Assembly (NCBI GenBank): GCA_036503065.1
Contig: DASXXM010000630.1
Location: forward strand, 1 to 11,742
DNA from: DATEPR01 sp036503065
GTDB taxonomy: Bacteria; Actinomycetota; Actinomycetes; Mycobacteriales; Pseudonocardiaceae
Length of the DNA: 11,742 nucleotides
Direction: 5' to 3'
Shown: piece after piece, positions 1-6,770 of the stretch
Layout of the letters: each line of letters starts with the position of its first letter
How positions within the stretch are numbered: the first letter of the stretch is position 1
The notes under the pieces: model-generated
Databases searched by the model: none
Told to the model about the DNA's origin: nothing
Seen by the model: only the letters and a program-made list of their open reading frames with translations
Translations under genes and position numbers: made by a program

Positions 1-518
1 GCGAACAGGTATTCACGCAGGACATCCTGGAAACCGACGCGCCGATAAAGCTGCCACGCCCTGGACGTTCCCTCCGGTGTTGACAACAGCGTCGTGCTGG
101 CGGTCACCCCGTCCAACAGATGGCGCAACAGGCCCTCGCCGATGCCACGGCCCTGAGCGTCGGGGCGGACGTGCAACTCGGTCAGCTCGAAGTAGTCCGC
201 CATCCAGTGCTGGACCGACTCCGCGCCTGTCGACACCAGCAGGCCCCGGCGGACCTGCTCGTGCCACCACTGGCCGGACGCGCCCCGGTAGCCGTAGCTG
301 ATGCCGAGCAGGGCTCCGTCCTCGTTCAGCGCTCCGATGCAGCGCCAGTCCTGGCGCAGCATGTGCGCCAGCCACATCGGCTGCCGCTGTTCGGCGGTGC
401 CGGGCGGGTAGCGCATGGCCGTCACGTAGATGTCCAGGGCCTCTGGCAGTCGCGCCCGCAGTTCGTCGACGGTCAGTTCGACGAACCGGGCGCGGGGGAG
501 GGAGACGGCGGTCGCCAC
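1..518 (-). CDS. GNAT family N-acetyltransferase (3' end beyond the window)
   Basis: The protein probably transfers an acetyl group from acetyl-CoA to an unknown amine. From the GTG at 518 about 172 residues are visible, and the reading frame is still open at base 1. The GNAT acetyl-CoA-binding motif A is clear at about residues 118-135 (RPDAQGRGIGEGLLRHLL), preceded by the beta-strand LTELHV. A typical GNAT end follows, with AWQLYRRVGF near residues 155-165, so only a few residues should be missing. The GTG start is chosen because an in-frame TGA lies 9-11 bases upstream and no other start codon fits between them. It begins 2 nt after the stop of the upstream deacylase-like gene, so the two are almost certainly co-transcribed and translationally coupled. 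The substrate cannot be inferred. Confidence 0.85.
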   Translation of the reverse strand, partial: MATAVSLPRARFVELTVDELRARLPEALDIYVTAMRYPPGTAEQRQPMWLAHMLRQDWRCIGALNEDGALLGISYGYRGASGQWWHEQVRRGLLVSTGAESVQHWMADYFELTELHVRPDAQGRGIGEGLLRHLLDGVTASTTLLSTPEGTSRAWQLYRRVGFQDVLREYLF

Positions 519-520
519 AA

Positions 521-1036
521 CTACCGATCATCCTCTTCGCCTGCCACGTCCGCGGGCGTGCCCGACGTGAGTGCCACCAGGTCGCGGTAGGTCAGCGGGA
601 ACACCGCTTTCGGGTGACCCGCGGCGGCCCAGACCACCGGGTAGCCGGCCAGTGCCCGGTCCACCAGGGTCGGGATCGGCGCCGGGTGTCCGATGGGGGC
701 GACGCCGCCGATGGCCTGGCCGGTGTGCGTCCGGACGAACTCGGCGTCCGCCCGCGTCACCCGGTCCGCGCCGATCAGGGCAGCCAGTCGGGTCTGGTCG
801 GCGCGGTGTGCGCCGGACGTCATGACCAGCAGCGGAGCCACCGCATCACCCCGGATCGCCCGGAACACCAGGCTGTTGGCGATGGCGCCGACGTCGACGC
901 CCACCGCCGCCGCGGCCAACGCTGCCGTGCGCACGTCGTCGGCGAGTATGCGGACCCCGCTCGCGGCGTCCGGGAGACCGGCCTCCGCCAACCCGGTGAT
1001 CACCTTCCGCACGCCGGGATGTTCTGGCGAACTCAT
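521..1036 (-). CDS. YbaK/EbsC-family aminoacyl-tRNA deacylase-like protein
   Basis: This 171-residue protein matches the YbaK/ProX editing-domain superfamily, whose known members hydrolyse mischarged aminoacyl-tRNAs in trans in the cytoplasm. Recognisable blocks are GAIANSLVF (about residues 50-58), the strand with TSGAHRAD, the GQAIGGVAPIGHP loop and the C-terminal VVWAAAGHPKAVFPL followed by YRDLVALTSG. The length is normal for a single-domain family member. I chose the ATG at 1036 because GAGAGG lies 6 nt upstream and the family usually begins close to this point. An ATG at 1072 would add 12 residues without a clear ribosome binding site. The position that is the catalytic lysine in E. coli YbaK (FKTL) is Asn54 here, a variant I believe is common in one subfamily, so tRNA specificity and even activity are uncertain. 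The downstream GNAT gene is coupled to it. Confidence 0.88.
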   Translation of the reverse strand: MSSPEHPGVRKVITGLAEAGLPDAASGVRILADDVRTAALAAAAVGVDVGAIANSLVFRAIRGDAVAPLLVMTSGAHRADQTRLAALIGADRVTRADAEFVRTHTGQAIGGVAPIGHPAPIPTLVDRALAGYPVVWAAAGHPKAVFPLTYRDLVALTSGTPADVAGEEDDR

Positions 1037-1128
1037 CTGGATCCTCTCGAACACACCGATGCCTACCTCCATCAGACCATGCCGCCCCGACGCGGCCGGC
1101 CACCGCCCCGGCCAGGTCGGACAGGGTG

Positions 1129-1157
1129 TTGAAGGGGTCGGTGTTCCGGGTTATCCT
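1129..1157 (+). promoter_or_regulatory. Predicted sigma-70-type promoter of the HEPN operon
   Basis: TTGAAG at 1129-1134 and TATCCT at 1152-1157 are separated by exactly 17 nt and point toward the HEPN gene. Transcription would begin around 1163-1165, immediately before the LexA box. The leader would be about 130 nt. Confidence 0.6.
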
Positions 1158-1165
1158 GGAATCGT

Positions 1166-1181
1166 TCGAACGTATGTTCGA
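1166..1181. promoter_or_regulatory. LexA binding site (SOS box)
   Basis: The 16-mer TCGAACGTATGTTCGA is a perfect palindrome of TCGAAC and GTTCGA around GTAT. It matches the known actinobacterial/mycobacterial LexA consensus TCGAAC-N4-GTTCGA at every conserved base. It starts about 8 nt after the -10 hexamer, where bound LexA would block initiation or early elongation. It is 114 bp upstream of the HEPN start codon and 130 bp from the divergent deacylase start. Confidence 0.85.
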
Positions 1182-1189
1182 GCTGTGTG

Positions 1190-1226
1190 CTCGGTGGTGG
1201 GGCGGGGGAAGCGCCTCGCCACCGAG
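1190..1226 (+). other. Stable 5' leader hairpin of the HEPN operon
   Basis: CTCGGTGG (1190-1197) pairs perfectly with CCACCGAG (1219-1226). Pairing continues inward for seven more pairs (1198-1204 with 1212-1218, two of them G-U). This gives a 15-bp stem with a 7-nt loop, GGGGAAG. It lies between the LexA box and the ribosome binding site, in the transcribed leader. There is no T-tract after it, so it is not a canonical intrinsic terminator. A role in attenuation or mRNA stability is inference. Confidence 0.5.
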
Positions 1227-1294
1227 TTCCGCCGGCTTCCCCACGGCGGACTCGTCGATCCGACGACGTTCCGACGCCACCGAGGAGGCCGCCG

Positions 1295-1753
1295 ATGTCA
1301 GCCCTGATCGACTTCCCGCTCACGCCAAGGCGTCATACCGCCGCGTACATCTCGCACTCGGCTCCCGTGCCGCCCAGCTCCGCACTGGCCCTGGTACGCC
1401 AGGCGCGGGCCGGCGTTGCCGAGGCCCAGCGCGAGATCGTGCCTGCTCAGCGCTACGCCACCGCCTACCTGGCCGCGCTCCGGGCCGCCGCGGCGATGCT
1501 GGCCCTGCGCGGCCGTCCGCACCGCGGCCGTTCCCGGCCGACCAGCGCCTGGGTGCTGCTCACGTCGCTGGCGCCCGAGTTCACCGAGTGGGCGGTGTTC
1601 TTTGCCGCCAGCTCCGCCACCAGGGCCGCGATCCAGGCCGGGGTCACCAGAGACGTGACCCAACGGGCCGCCGACGACCTGGTCCGGGAAGCGGCCCACT
1701 TCACCGACCTGGTCGCCGAGGCGATCGCGGCAGCCGGGGCCGGGCGTGACTGA
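1295..1753 (+). CDS. SAV_6107-family HEPN domain protein
   Basis: This 152-residue all-helical protein resembles the SAV_6107 family of HEPN-domain proteins, which is widespread in actinomycetes and has no established biochemical role. The family signature is recognised in the stretch LALVRQARAGVAEAQREI, the RYATAYLAALRAAAAMLALRGRP helix, SAWVLLTSLAPEFTEWAVFFAA and the final ADDLVREAAHF helix. The canonical HEPN ribonuclease motif RX4-6H is not evident (RGRPH has only three intervening residues), so toxin RNase activity should not be assumed. ATG 1295 is chosen because AGGAGG (1283-1288) lies 6 nt upstream. Its last 8 nt overlap the next gene. The upstream promoter, perfect LexA box and leader hairpin indicate induction by DNA damage. 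HEPN proteins often bind RNA or nucleotidyltransferase partners, but no partner gene is visible here. Confidence 0.85.
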   Translation: MSALIDFPLTPRRHTAAYISHSAPVPPSSALALVRQARAGVAEAQREIVPAQRYATAYLAALRAAAAMLALRGRPHRGRSRPTSAWVLLTSLAPEFTEWAVFFAASSATRAAIQAGVTRDVTQRAADDLVREAAHFTDLVAEAIAAAGAGRD

Positions 1754-2534
1754 GCGAGCACTCATCGACTACGACCGGCTGCTGCACGTGATGGGCGCCG
1801 AGTCGGCGGTACTCGCCGACTCGGTGCGCGGCGCGCGAAGGGAGGCGGTGATTCCCGGCTGCCCGGGCCTGACGCTCGGCGAGACGGCCAGGCACGTCGG
1901 CAGCCTGTACCGAATGGTCTGGCACTGGATCCGCGACGGCCAGCGCCCTGGGGAGTGGCAGCGCGACCCGGCAGAAGGCGAGGAACTGGATGCCTACGTC
2001 CGGTCCGGCACCGCGTTGTTGCTGACCGAGCTGAACAGGCACCCGCCCGACGCCGAATGCCCGACCTGGTGGCCCGCGGACCAGACCTACGGATTCTGGC
2101 GCCGCCGCATGGCCCACGAGTCGACGGTGCACCGGTACGACGTCCAGGGCGCCGCCGGCATGATCCCCGACGAGGTACCGGAGGACGTCGCGCTGGACGG
2201 CATCGACGAGATCCTGACCCTGTGGTTCGAGCACCGGCTGGCCGTGCTGGGCGTGTCCGGCACCCGAGATCAGGTGGTGTCGGTGCGGGCTGGTGGCCTG
2301 GAGTGGTTGGCCAGGGCCGGCACCGGCCGCACCAGCACCAGCAGGCCCGGCGAGGGGCCGGTCGGGCCGGACGCGGGTAATGGTGCGGACGCGGCGCAAG
2401 CCGTGGTGTCCGGTTCGGCTATGCAGGTTTATCTGTGGTTGTGGGGGCGGCGGCCGGATCGAGCGGTTCGGTTGGACGGCAATCGTGACGCGACGGCTCA
2501 ACTCTGGGCTCTGCTCCGGTTGGCCACGCGTTGA
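1746..2534 (+). CDS. Maleylpyruvate isomerase-family mycothiol-dependent enzyme
   Basis: This 262-residue protein belongs to the MDMPI/DinB-like superfamily of metal enzymes that use mycothiol, the main low-molecular-weight thiol of actinomycetes. The N-terminal four-helix domain carries His50 (ARHVGSLY) and the HESTVHRYD segment with Glu125 and His129. These fit the His/Glu/His zinc ligands of the Corynebacterium enzyme. The C-terminal domain ends with SGSAMQVYLWLWGRR (about residues 220-235), typical of the MDMPI C-terminal fold. The GTG start at 1746 overlaps the HEPN gene by 8 nt, so translation is coupled and the gene should share the LexA-controlled promoter. The substrate is unknown. 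The name is a family label; maleylpyruvate catabolism genes are absent nearby, and thiol conjugation or detoxification is equally possible. Confidence 0.88.
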   Translation: MTERALIDYDRLLHVMGAESAVLADSVRGARREAVIPGCPGLTLGETARHVGSLYRMVWHWIRDGQRPGEWQRDPAEGEELDAYVRSGTALLLTELNRHPPDAECPTWWPADQTYGFWRRRMAHESTVHRYDVQGAAGMIPDEVPEDVALDGIDEILTLWFEHRLAVLGVSGTRDQVVSVRAGGLEWLARAGTGRTSTSRPGEGPVGPDAGNGADAAQAVVSGSAMQVYLWLWGRRPDRAVRLDGNRDATAQLWALLRLATR

Positions 2535-2547
2535 GGGCTGTGCGCCG

Positions 2548-3555
2548 TCATGACCCAGCCCGACGAGCGGACCTGATGCGACCTTCCCACTCGTTGATCA
2601 GACTTATCCCGTCCAACAACCGTTGTACCCCGGTCGCCACATCGTTGACAGGATCATCCAAAATCTCACTCAACTCAGCAATACGTTCCGTCTTCTCGCT
2701 GTAGATACGAATCATGTCCGCATCATGTCGAAGCCGTTCCGTAATGGCCAAAATCAAGGAACACCCGTCCCCCACGAAATCCTCGGGCTCGGTGGTCTCG
2801 ACATTATGGATCAGCGACAGGATGTCCGGATCCAACTGCACGACCTCGGCCGCGAACAGGCTGCCCAGCCGCAGCATGTCCTGCGCCGGCTTGGTCATCT
2901 CGTCCGCGTAGGTCCGCAACAGTGTCAGTCGACCGACCGCGATACCGTTGCGGCTGTCGGTGTACGGCAACTCGGCCAACAACTTCTCGTTCAGCGAGTC
3001 GATCCGCGCGATTGCCCGGTCCAGCGACATGAACACCTTGCCCCAGCGAGGAATGGCCTCCTCCAGGGCACCGACGACGTCCAACGCCCGCACGACACTC
3101 GGTCGGCCGATCTCGGCGAGCCGCGCGGCGAGGCGGGCTACCGCGCGTCGGTGTGCCGCCGACGTCTCGTCGTCCGTCCGCAGGTCGTGCCACTTCTCGT
3201 GGCGCATCCGTCGGACCAGCGCCACGGCCTCGTCCGGTGTCCGTGGGTCGGCGAGCGCCGGTGTGTGCGTGTAGACGATCGGCACGATCAGTTGTGCCGC
3301 ACCGAGCAGTCGCGCCTTCCTGGTGAAATCGAGCAGTTCGGCTCGGCATTCCGGCTGATTGAAGTATCGCGGCGTGATGATCGGGACGAAGAACGCGCCG
3401 TCCTCCTGTTGCCGACCGGCGGCTCGGTCGGTGCACAATCCCAGGTCCTCGCCGGTGATCAACGAGTATTCGCTCCGGACCAGCTCGGCAAGCCGGACGA
3501 TACGATTCCGCTCGTATTCGTTGTCCGCCTCGGCATAGCTCCAGAAGCCGTTCAT
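2548..3555 (-). CDS. TIR-domain protein with helical C-terminal region
   Basis: The N-terminal ~120 residues of this 335-residue protein form a bacterial TIR domain. They include GFWSYAEADNE (residues 3-13, box 1), ITGEDLGLCTDR (33-44), GAFFVPIITPRYF (53-65), PECRAELLDF (68-77, with Glu73 at the usual catalytic glutamate position of TIR NADases) and LIVPIVYTH. Known bacterial TIR proteins cleave NAD+ or make NAD-derived signals, often in phage defence. Between DR and AFF only nine residues are present, where I remember about twenty with a WGxxW element in relatives, so the BB-loop/helix B looks shortened. Residues ~130-335 are predicted helical without a recognised domain. The start ATG has no Shine-Dalgarno sequence but sits 6 nt after a TAGCCT -10 box. 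It lies 37 nt downstream of coaA and converges on the MDMPI gene. No defence partner gene is visible. Confidence 0.82.
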   Translation of the reverse strand: MNGFWSYAEADNEYERNRIVRLAELVRSEYSLITGEDLGLCTDRAAGRQQEDGAFFVPIITPRYFNQPECRAELLDFTRKARLLGAAQLIVPIVYTHTPALADPRTPDEAVALVRRMRHEKWHDLRTDDETSAAHRRAVARLAARLAEIGRPSVVRALDVVGALEEAIPRWGKVFMSLDRAIARIDSLNEKLLAELPYTDSRNGIAVGRLTLLRTYADEMTKPAQDMLRLGSLFAAEVVQLDPDILSLIHNVETTEPEDFVGDGCSLILAITERLRHDADMIRIYSEKTERIAELSEILDDPVNDVATGVQRLLDGISLINEWEGRIRSARRAGS

Positions 3556-3567
3556 GCGCGCAGGCTA
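3556..3567 (-). promoter_or_regulatory. Predicted -10 box for leaderless start of the TIR gene
   Basis: On the minus strand TAGCCT (3567-3562) is followed by 6 nt and then the ATG of the TIR gene, the geometry of leaderless actinobacterial transcripts (TANNNT, 6-8 nt, start codon). No good -35 hexamer is seen at 16-18 nt, and no ribosome binding site precedes the ATG. Co-transcription from coaA remains possible. Confidence 0.35.
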
Positions 3568-3592
3568 GCAGGCCGCGCCCCGGCATGTGGTG

Positions 3593-4519
3593 TCAGAGTT
3601 TGCGCAGTCTTACCCTGTTAATGCTGTGGTCGGAACCCTTCCGCAACACCAGATCCGCCCTGGCCCGGGTGGGCCGGATGTTCGAGACCAGGTTCGGCTC
3701 GTTGATCTCGTGCCACAACGCGTCCGCGCGGGCCGTGGCAGCCTCGTCGTCCAGGTCGGCGTAGCGGTGGAAGTACGAGGCCGGGTCGGCGAACGCGGTG
3801 ACCCGCAGCGTGAGGAACCGCGCCACGTACCAGCGCCGGATGTCCTCGAGGTGGGCGTCCACGTAGATGGCGAAGTCGAACAGGTCCGACACGGTGAGGC
3901 CGGGCCCCGACTGCAGCACGTTGAGGCCCTCGACGATCAGGATGTCCGGCTTGCGCACGGTCTGCGTCCCGCCGGGCACGATGTCGTAGCTGAGGTGCGA
4001 GTACACCGGCGCGCGCACCTCCGGTTGCCCCGCTTTGACCTCGGCCACGAACCGCAGCAGCGACCTGCGGTCGTAGCTCTCCGGGAAACCCTTCCGGTTC
4101 ATCAGGCCGCGCCGCGCCAGTTCCGCGCTCGGCCACAGGAAGCCGTCGGTGGTGATCAGGTCGACGCTGGGGTGGCTCGGCCAGCGGGACAGCAGGGTCC
4201 GCAGCACACGGGCCGTGGTGGACTTGCCGACCGCGACGCTGCCCGCGATGCCGATCACGAACGGCACCCGCTCCGCGCGTTCACGCAGGAACGTCGTGGT
4301 GGCCCAGTGCAGCCGCTGCCGCGCCTCGACCTGCAGGTTCACCAGCCGGGACAGCGGTAGGTAGATGTCGGCGACCTCGGCAAGCGAGGTCGGCTCGCCG
4401 AGACCGCGCAGCCGGTCGAGTTCCACGTCGGTCAGCGGCAGCGGTGTGGTGGCCCGCAGTTCCCGCCACTGCTCCCGGTCGAGCTCGACGTACGGCGTCA
4501 GGTCGCGGACACGTGCCAC
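3593..4519 (-). CDS. coaA: Type I (bacterial) pantothenate kinase
   Basis: CoaA phosphorylates pantothenate with ATP, the first and controlling step of coenzyme A synthesis in the cytoplasm. The protein matches mycobacterial CoaA along its whole length. The P-loop GIAGSVAVGKS is at residues 90-100, followed by VDLITTDGFL, LMNRKGFPESYD, APVYSHLSYDIVPG, PDILIVEGLNVLQ, DLFDFAIYVDA, the RWYVARFLTLR helix and the terminal DHSINRVRLRKL. I chose the GTG at 4519 (308 residues), since MARVRDLTPYVELDREQW then lines up with known N-termini and GGAG lies just upstream, though only 3 nt away. In-frame GTGs at 4534 and 4552 would add 5 or 11 residues. It is an essential housekeeping gene in many actinomycetes. 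It is divergent from the glycosidase-like gene and 37 nt upstream of the TIR gene. Confidence 0.95.
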   Translation of the reverse strand: MARVRDLTPYVELDREQWRELRATTPLPLTDVELDRLRGLGEPTSLAEVADIYLPLSRLVNLQVEARQRLHWATTTFLRERAERVPFVIGIAGSVAVGKSTTARVLRTLLSRWPSHPSVDLITTDGFLWPSAELARRGLMNRKGFPESYDRRSLLRFVAEVKAGQPEVRAPVYSHLSYDIVPGGTQTVRKPDILIVEGLNVLQSGPGLTVSDLFDFAIYVDAHLEDIRRWYVARFLTLRVTAFADPASYFHRYADLDDEAATARADALWHEINEPNLVSNIRPTRARADLVLRKGSDHSINRVRLRKL

Positions 4520-4577
4520 GATCTCCAGTGTCACCCGTGATCGCCGCCACACCCGTGCCGGGCGCCTGTCGCCCGAG

Positions 4578-4606
4578 TTGTCCGGTCCCCGGACCAGCGC
4601 TAGCGT
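4578..4606 (+). promoter_or_regulatory. Predicted promoter of the secreted glycosidase-like gene
   Basis: TTGTCC (4578-4583) and TAGCGT (4601-4606) are spaced by exactly 17 nt and point to the gene starting at 4642. A GGGGGAG ribosome binding site (4631-4637) lies 4 nt before the ATG. The expected leader is about 30 nt. Confidence 0.5.
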
Positions 4607-4641
4607 GATCGCCTGATCACCAACAGTGACGGGGGAGTGCC

Positions 4642-5754
4642 ATGCGACGGTGGGGCGCGCTGATCGGCGTCGTGCTCATGGCGGGCGCGATCACGAGCCA
4701 GCCGGTCCGCCGGACGCTCTACGACCACGGCAGTTCCTACCCACGCATCGTCCGGCTGGCCGGCGGCCGGCTGCTGACCAGCGTCACGACCGACATCGAC
4801 GGCATCGGCGTCGGCGTGATCGAGGCCAGCGACGACGACGGCACCACGTTCCACGACCTGGCCGAGATCCGAGATCCCACCGGCGTCGACGTGTGCTGCT
4901 CTACCCTGTTCGTACTGCCGTCGAGGGTCGGCGACCTGCCCGCCGGCACGGTGTTGTGGGCCGCCAGCGTCGGCCCCGAGACCGGCAGCGCACGTCAACG
5001 CCTGTGGGCAGGCGCGGACGACGGCGCAGACTGGCGGTTCGTCTCGGACATCGCGGTCGCGCCGAACCACTATCCCACCTGGGAACCCAGCTTCACGGTC
5101 GGCACGGACGGCCGGCTGGTCGCGTTCTACTCCGACGAGACCGACAAGGCCCACCACGACCAGAAACTCGTCCAGGTCCGGTCGAGCGACGCCGTGCACT
5201 GGACCGACTACCGGGACACCGTCGTGAGCGACACGTTCGTGGTCCGCCCCGGCATGGCCAACGTGATCCGGTTGCCGGACAACAGTTATTTCATGTCCTA
5301 CGAAGTGTGCAACAACGATCTCGTGCACCTGTGCGCCGGCTACTACCGCCGGTCGACGAACGGTTGGGACTACGGCGATCCGCACGACCTGGGCACCGAA
5401 ATCCGCACCACAGAAGGCAAGTACGCCCGCCACACGCCGTACCCGGCCTGGAGCGCCGGGCCCGGACCGCACGGCACGATCCTGCTGATCAGCGAGATGG
5501 TGGTGAACGCGGACGGGAGCATCGCGCCGGAGAACGGCAGCACCATCCTGGCCAACGACCACCTCGGCAACGGGCCCTGGTACGAGATCCCGGCGCCGAT
5601 CGCCGTGACCGGCGTGCACAACAGCGGCTGCAAGAACTTCAGCCCTGCGCTCCTGCCGGCACCCGACGGCGCCGGCGTGCTCGAAGTGGACACCGACCTC
5701 GACGGCCCGGTCTGCAAGACCTACTACGCCACCGGGCCGCTGCGTCACTCCTGA
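4642..5754 (+). CDS. Secreted sialidase-fold (GH93-like) protein
   Basis: This 370-residue protein starts with a short signal peptide (MRRWGALIGVVLMAGAITS), so it is probably exported. The remainder has the features of sialidase-type beta-propellers: YPRIVRLAGGRLL (33-45), repeated strands with DDGTTFHDL and SSDAVHWTDY that look like Asp-box-type blades, then SYEVCNND (219-226), CAGYYRRSTNGWDYG and TPYPAW (265-270). The SYE-C...C...WDYG...TPY-W order reminds me of GH93 exo-alpha-1,5-L-arabinanases, so plant arabinan is a plausible substrate. That assignment is from memory, and a generic BNR/sialidase-family label is safer. Six cysteines occur (CC at residues 85-86, SYEVC, LCAGY, GCKN and VCKTYY), which could form disulfides outside the cell. 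It has its own promoter and good ribosome binding site, is not in an operon, and overlaps the convergent PLP gene by 10 bp. Confidence 0.75.
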   Translation: MRRWGALIGVVLMAGAITSQPVRRTLYDHGSSYPRIVRLAGGRLLTSVTTDIDGIGVGVIEASDDDGTTFHDLAEIRDPTGVDVCCSTLFVLPSRVGDLPAGTVLWAASVGPETGSARQRLWAGADDGADWRFVSDIAVAPNHYPTWEPSFTVGTDGRLVAFYSDETDKAHHDQKLVQVRSSDAVHWTDYRDTVVSDTFVVRPGMANVIRLPDNSYFMSYEVCNNDLVHLCAGYYRRSTNGWDYGDPHDLGTEIRTTEGKYARHTPYPAWSAGPGPHGTILLISEMVVNADGSIAPENGSTILANDHLGNGPWYEIPAPIAVTGVHNSGCKNFSPALLPAPDGAGVLEVDTDLDGPVCKTYYATGPLRHS

Positions 5755-6704
5755 TCCAGCACCGCCCGCACCTGCGCCTCGGTGATGTTGCCGCCGCTGC
5801 ACACCACGGCCACCCGCTGCCCGGCGAACTCGTCCCGCCGCGCGAGCAGTCCGGCCAGCGCGGTGGCACCGCCGCCCTCCACCATCGTGTGTGCGTCGCG
5901 CAGCAGGATTCGTTGCGCGCGGCGGATGTCCGCGTCGTCCACCAACAGGAACTCCGCCAGCCGCGCCCGCAGGATCTGTTGTGGCATCTCGAAAGCCATC
6001 CCGGTGGCCAGGGCCTCCACCGTGGTCGAGTTCGGCCGGCCCACCAGTCGCCCGGCGCGCCACGAGTCGTGCGCGGCAGGCGACGCGGACGACTGCACGC
6101 CGATGACCCGGCAGCCCGGCGCCAGCGCCGCCGCGACCAGACAGGCCCCCGCGGCACCGCTGCCACCGCCGATCGGCACGAACACCGCGTCCAGGTCGGG
6201 TTCGGCGTCGAGGATCTCCAGGTACGCGGTTGCGACGCCGGCGATCAGGTCCGTCTCGTCGCCGGAGCTGACCAGTCGCCCGCCGCGTTCCTGGGCGAGT
6301 TTCTCGGCGTGCTCGTGGGCGATGTCGAAGTTCTCGCCGTACTCGACCAGCTCCGCGCCCAGCGCACGCACCGCGGCGGCCTTGCCCGGGTTCGGGTTGG
6401 CCGGCATGACGATCGTGCACGGCGTGTCGAACAGCCGGGCCGCGTAGGCCAGCGACTGGGCGTGGTTGCCGGTCGAGTAGCCGATGATGCCGGCCGCGCG
6501 GTCGGCCGGTGTCATCCCGTGCACCAGGACGATCCCGCCGCGCACCTTGAACGCCCCGGTCGGCTGGACGTGCTCGTGCTTGACGAACGTGGTCGCGCCG
6601 GTGGTCGCGGACAGCGCCGGGTAGCTCCACATCGGTGTGACCGGCAGGTACCCGGCCAGCACCCGGCGGGCGCGCAGGACATCGTTGATCGTCGGGAGTC
6701 GCAT
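5745..6704 (-). CDS. PLP-dependent threonine dehydratase/serine racemase-like enzyme
   Basis: This 319-residue fold-type II PLP enzyme probably deaminates L-threonine or L-serine to the 2-oxoacid, or racemises a hydroxy amino acid. The PLP lysine is Lys53 in PTGAFKVRGG. The substrate loop is STGNHAQS (77-84), the phosphate-binding glycine loop GGGSGAAG (179-186), and the C-terminal CSGGN holds the pyridine nitrogen. There is no C-terminal ACT domain, so this is not the allosteric biosynthetic IlvA; the length fits catabolic dehydratases and serine racemases. The classical SAGNHAQG loop reads STGNHAQS, a small departure that may alter specificity. ATG 6704 is the first start preserving the family N-terminus (LPTINDVLRARRVLAGYLPVTP), but its ribosome binding site is weak. 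A palindromic operator-like site lies 67 bp upstream. The end overlaps the convergent glycosidase-like gene. Confidence 0.9.
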   Translation of the reverse strand: MRLPTINDVLRARRVLAGYLPVTPMWSYPALSATTGATTFVKHEHVQPTGAFKVRGGIVLVHGMTPADRAAGIIGYSTGNHAQSLAYAARLFDTPCTIVMPANPNPGKAAAVRALGAELVEYGENFDIAHEHAEKLAQERGGRLVSSGDETDLIAGVATAYLEILDAEPDLDAVFVPIGGGSGAAGACLVAAALAPGCRVIGVQSSASPAAHDSWRAGRLVGRPNSTTVEALATGMAFEMPQQILRARLAEFLLVDDADIRRAQRILLRDAHTMVEGGGATALAGLLARRDEFAGQRVAVVCSGGNITEAQVRAVLDQE

Positions 6705-6770
6705 ACCGCCACGCTGACATCCCGCTCGCGTCAGCACAAATGCCACCGGCCGGAAAGTGGCTTGCATCTC

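Noticed and set aside
2535..2561. GGGCTG and CAGCCC as a terminator between the convergent MDMPI and TIR genes
   Set aside because: Six base pairs with a 15-nt loop and no T-tract is too weak to call.
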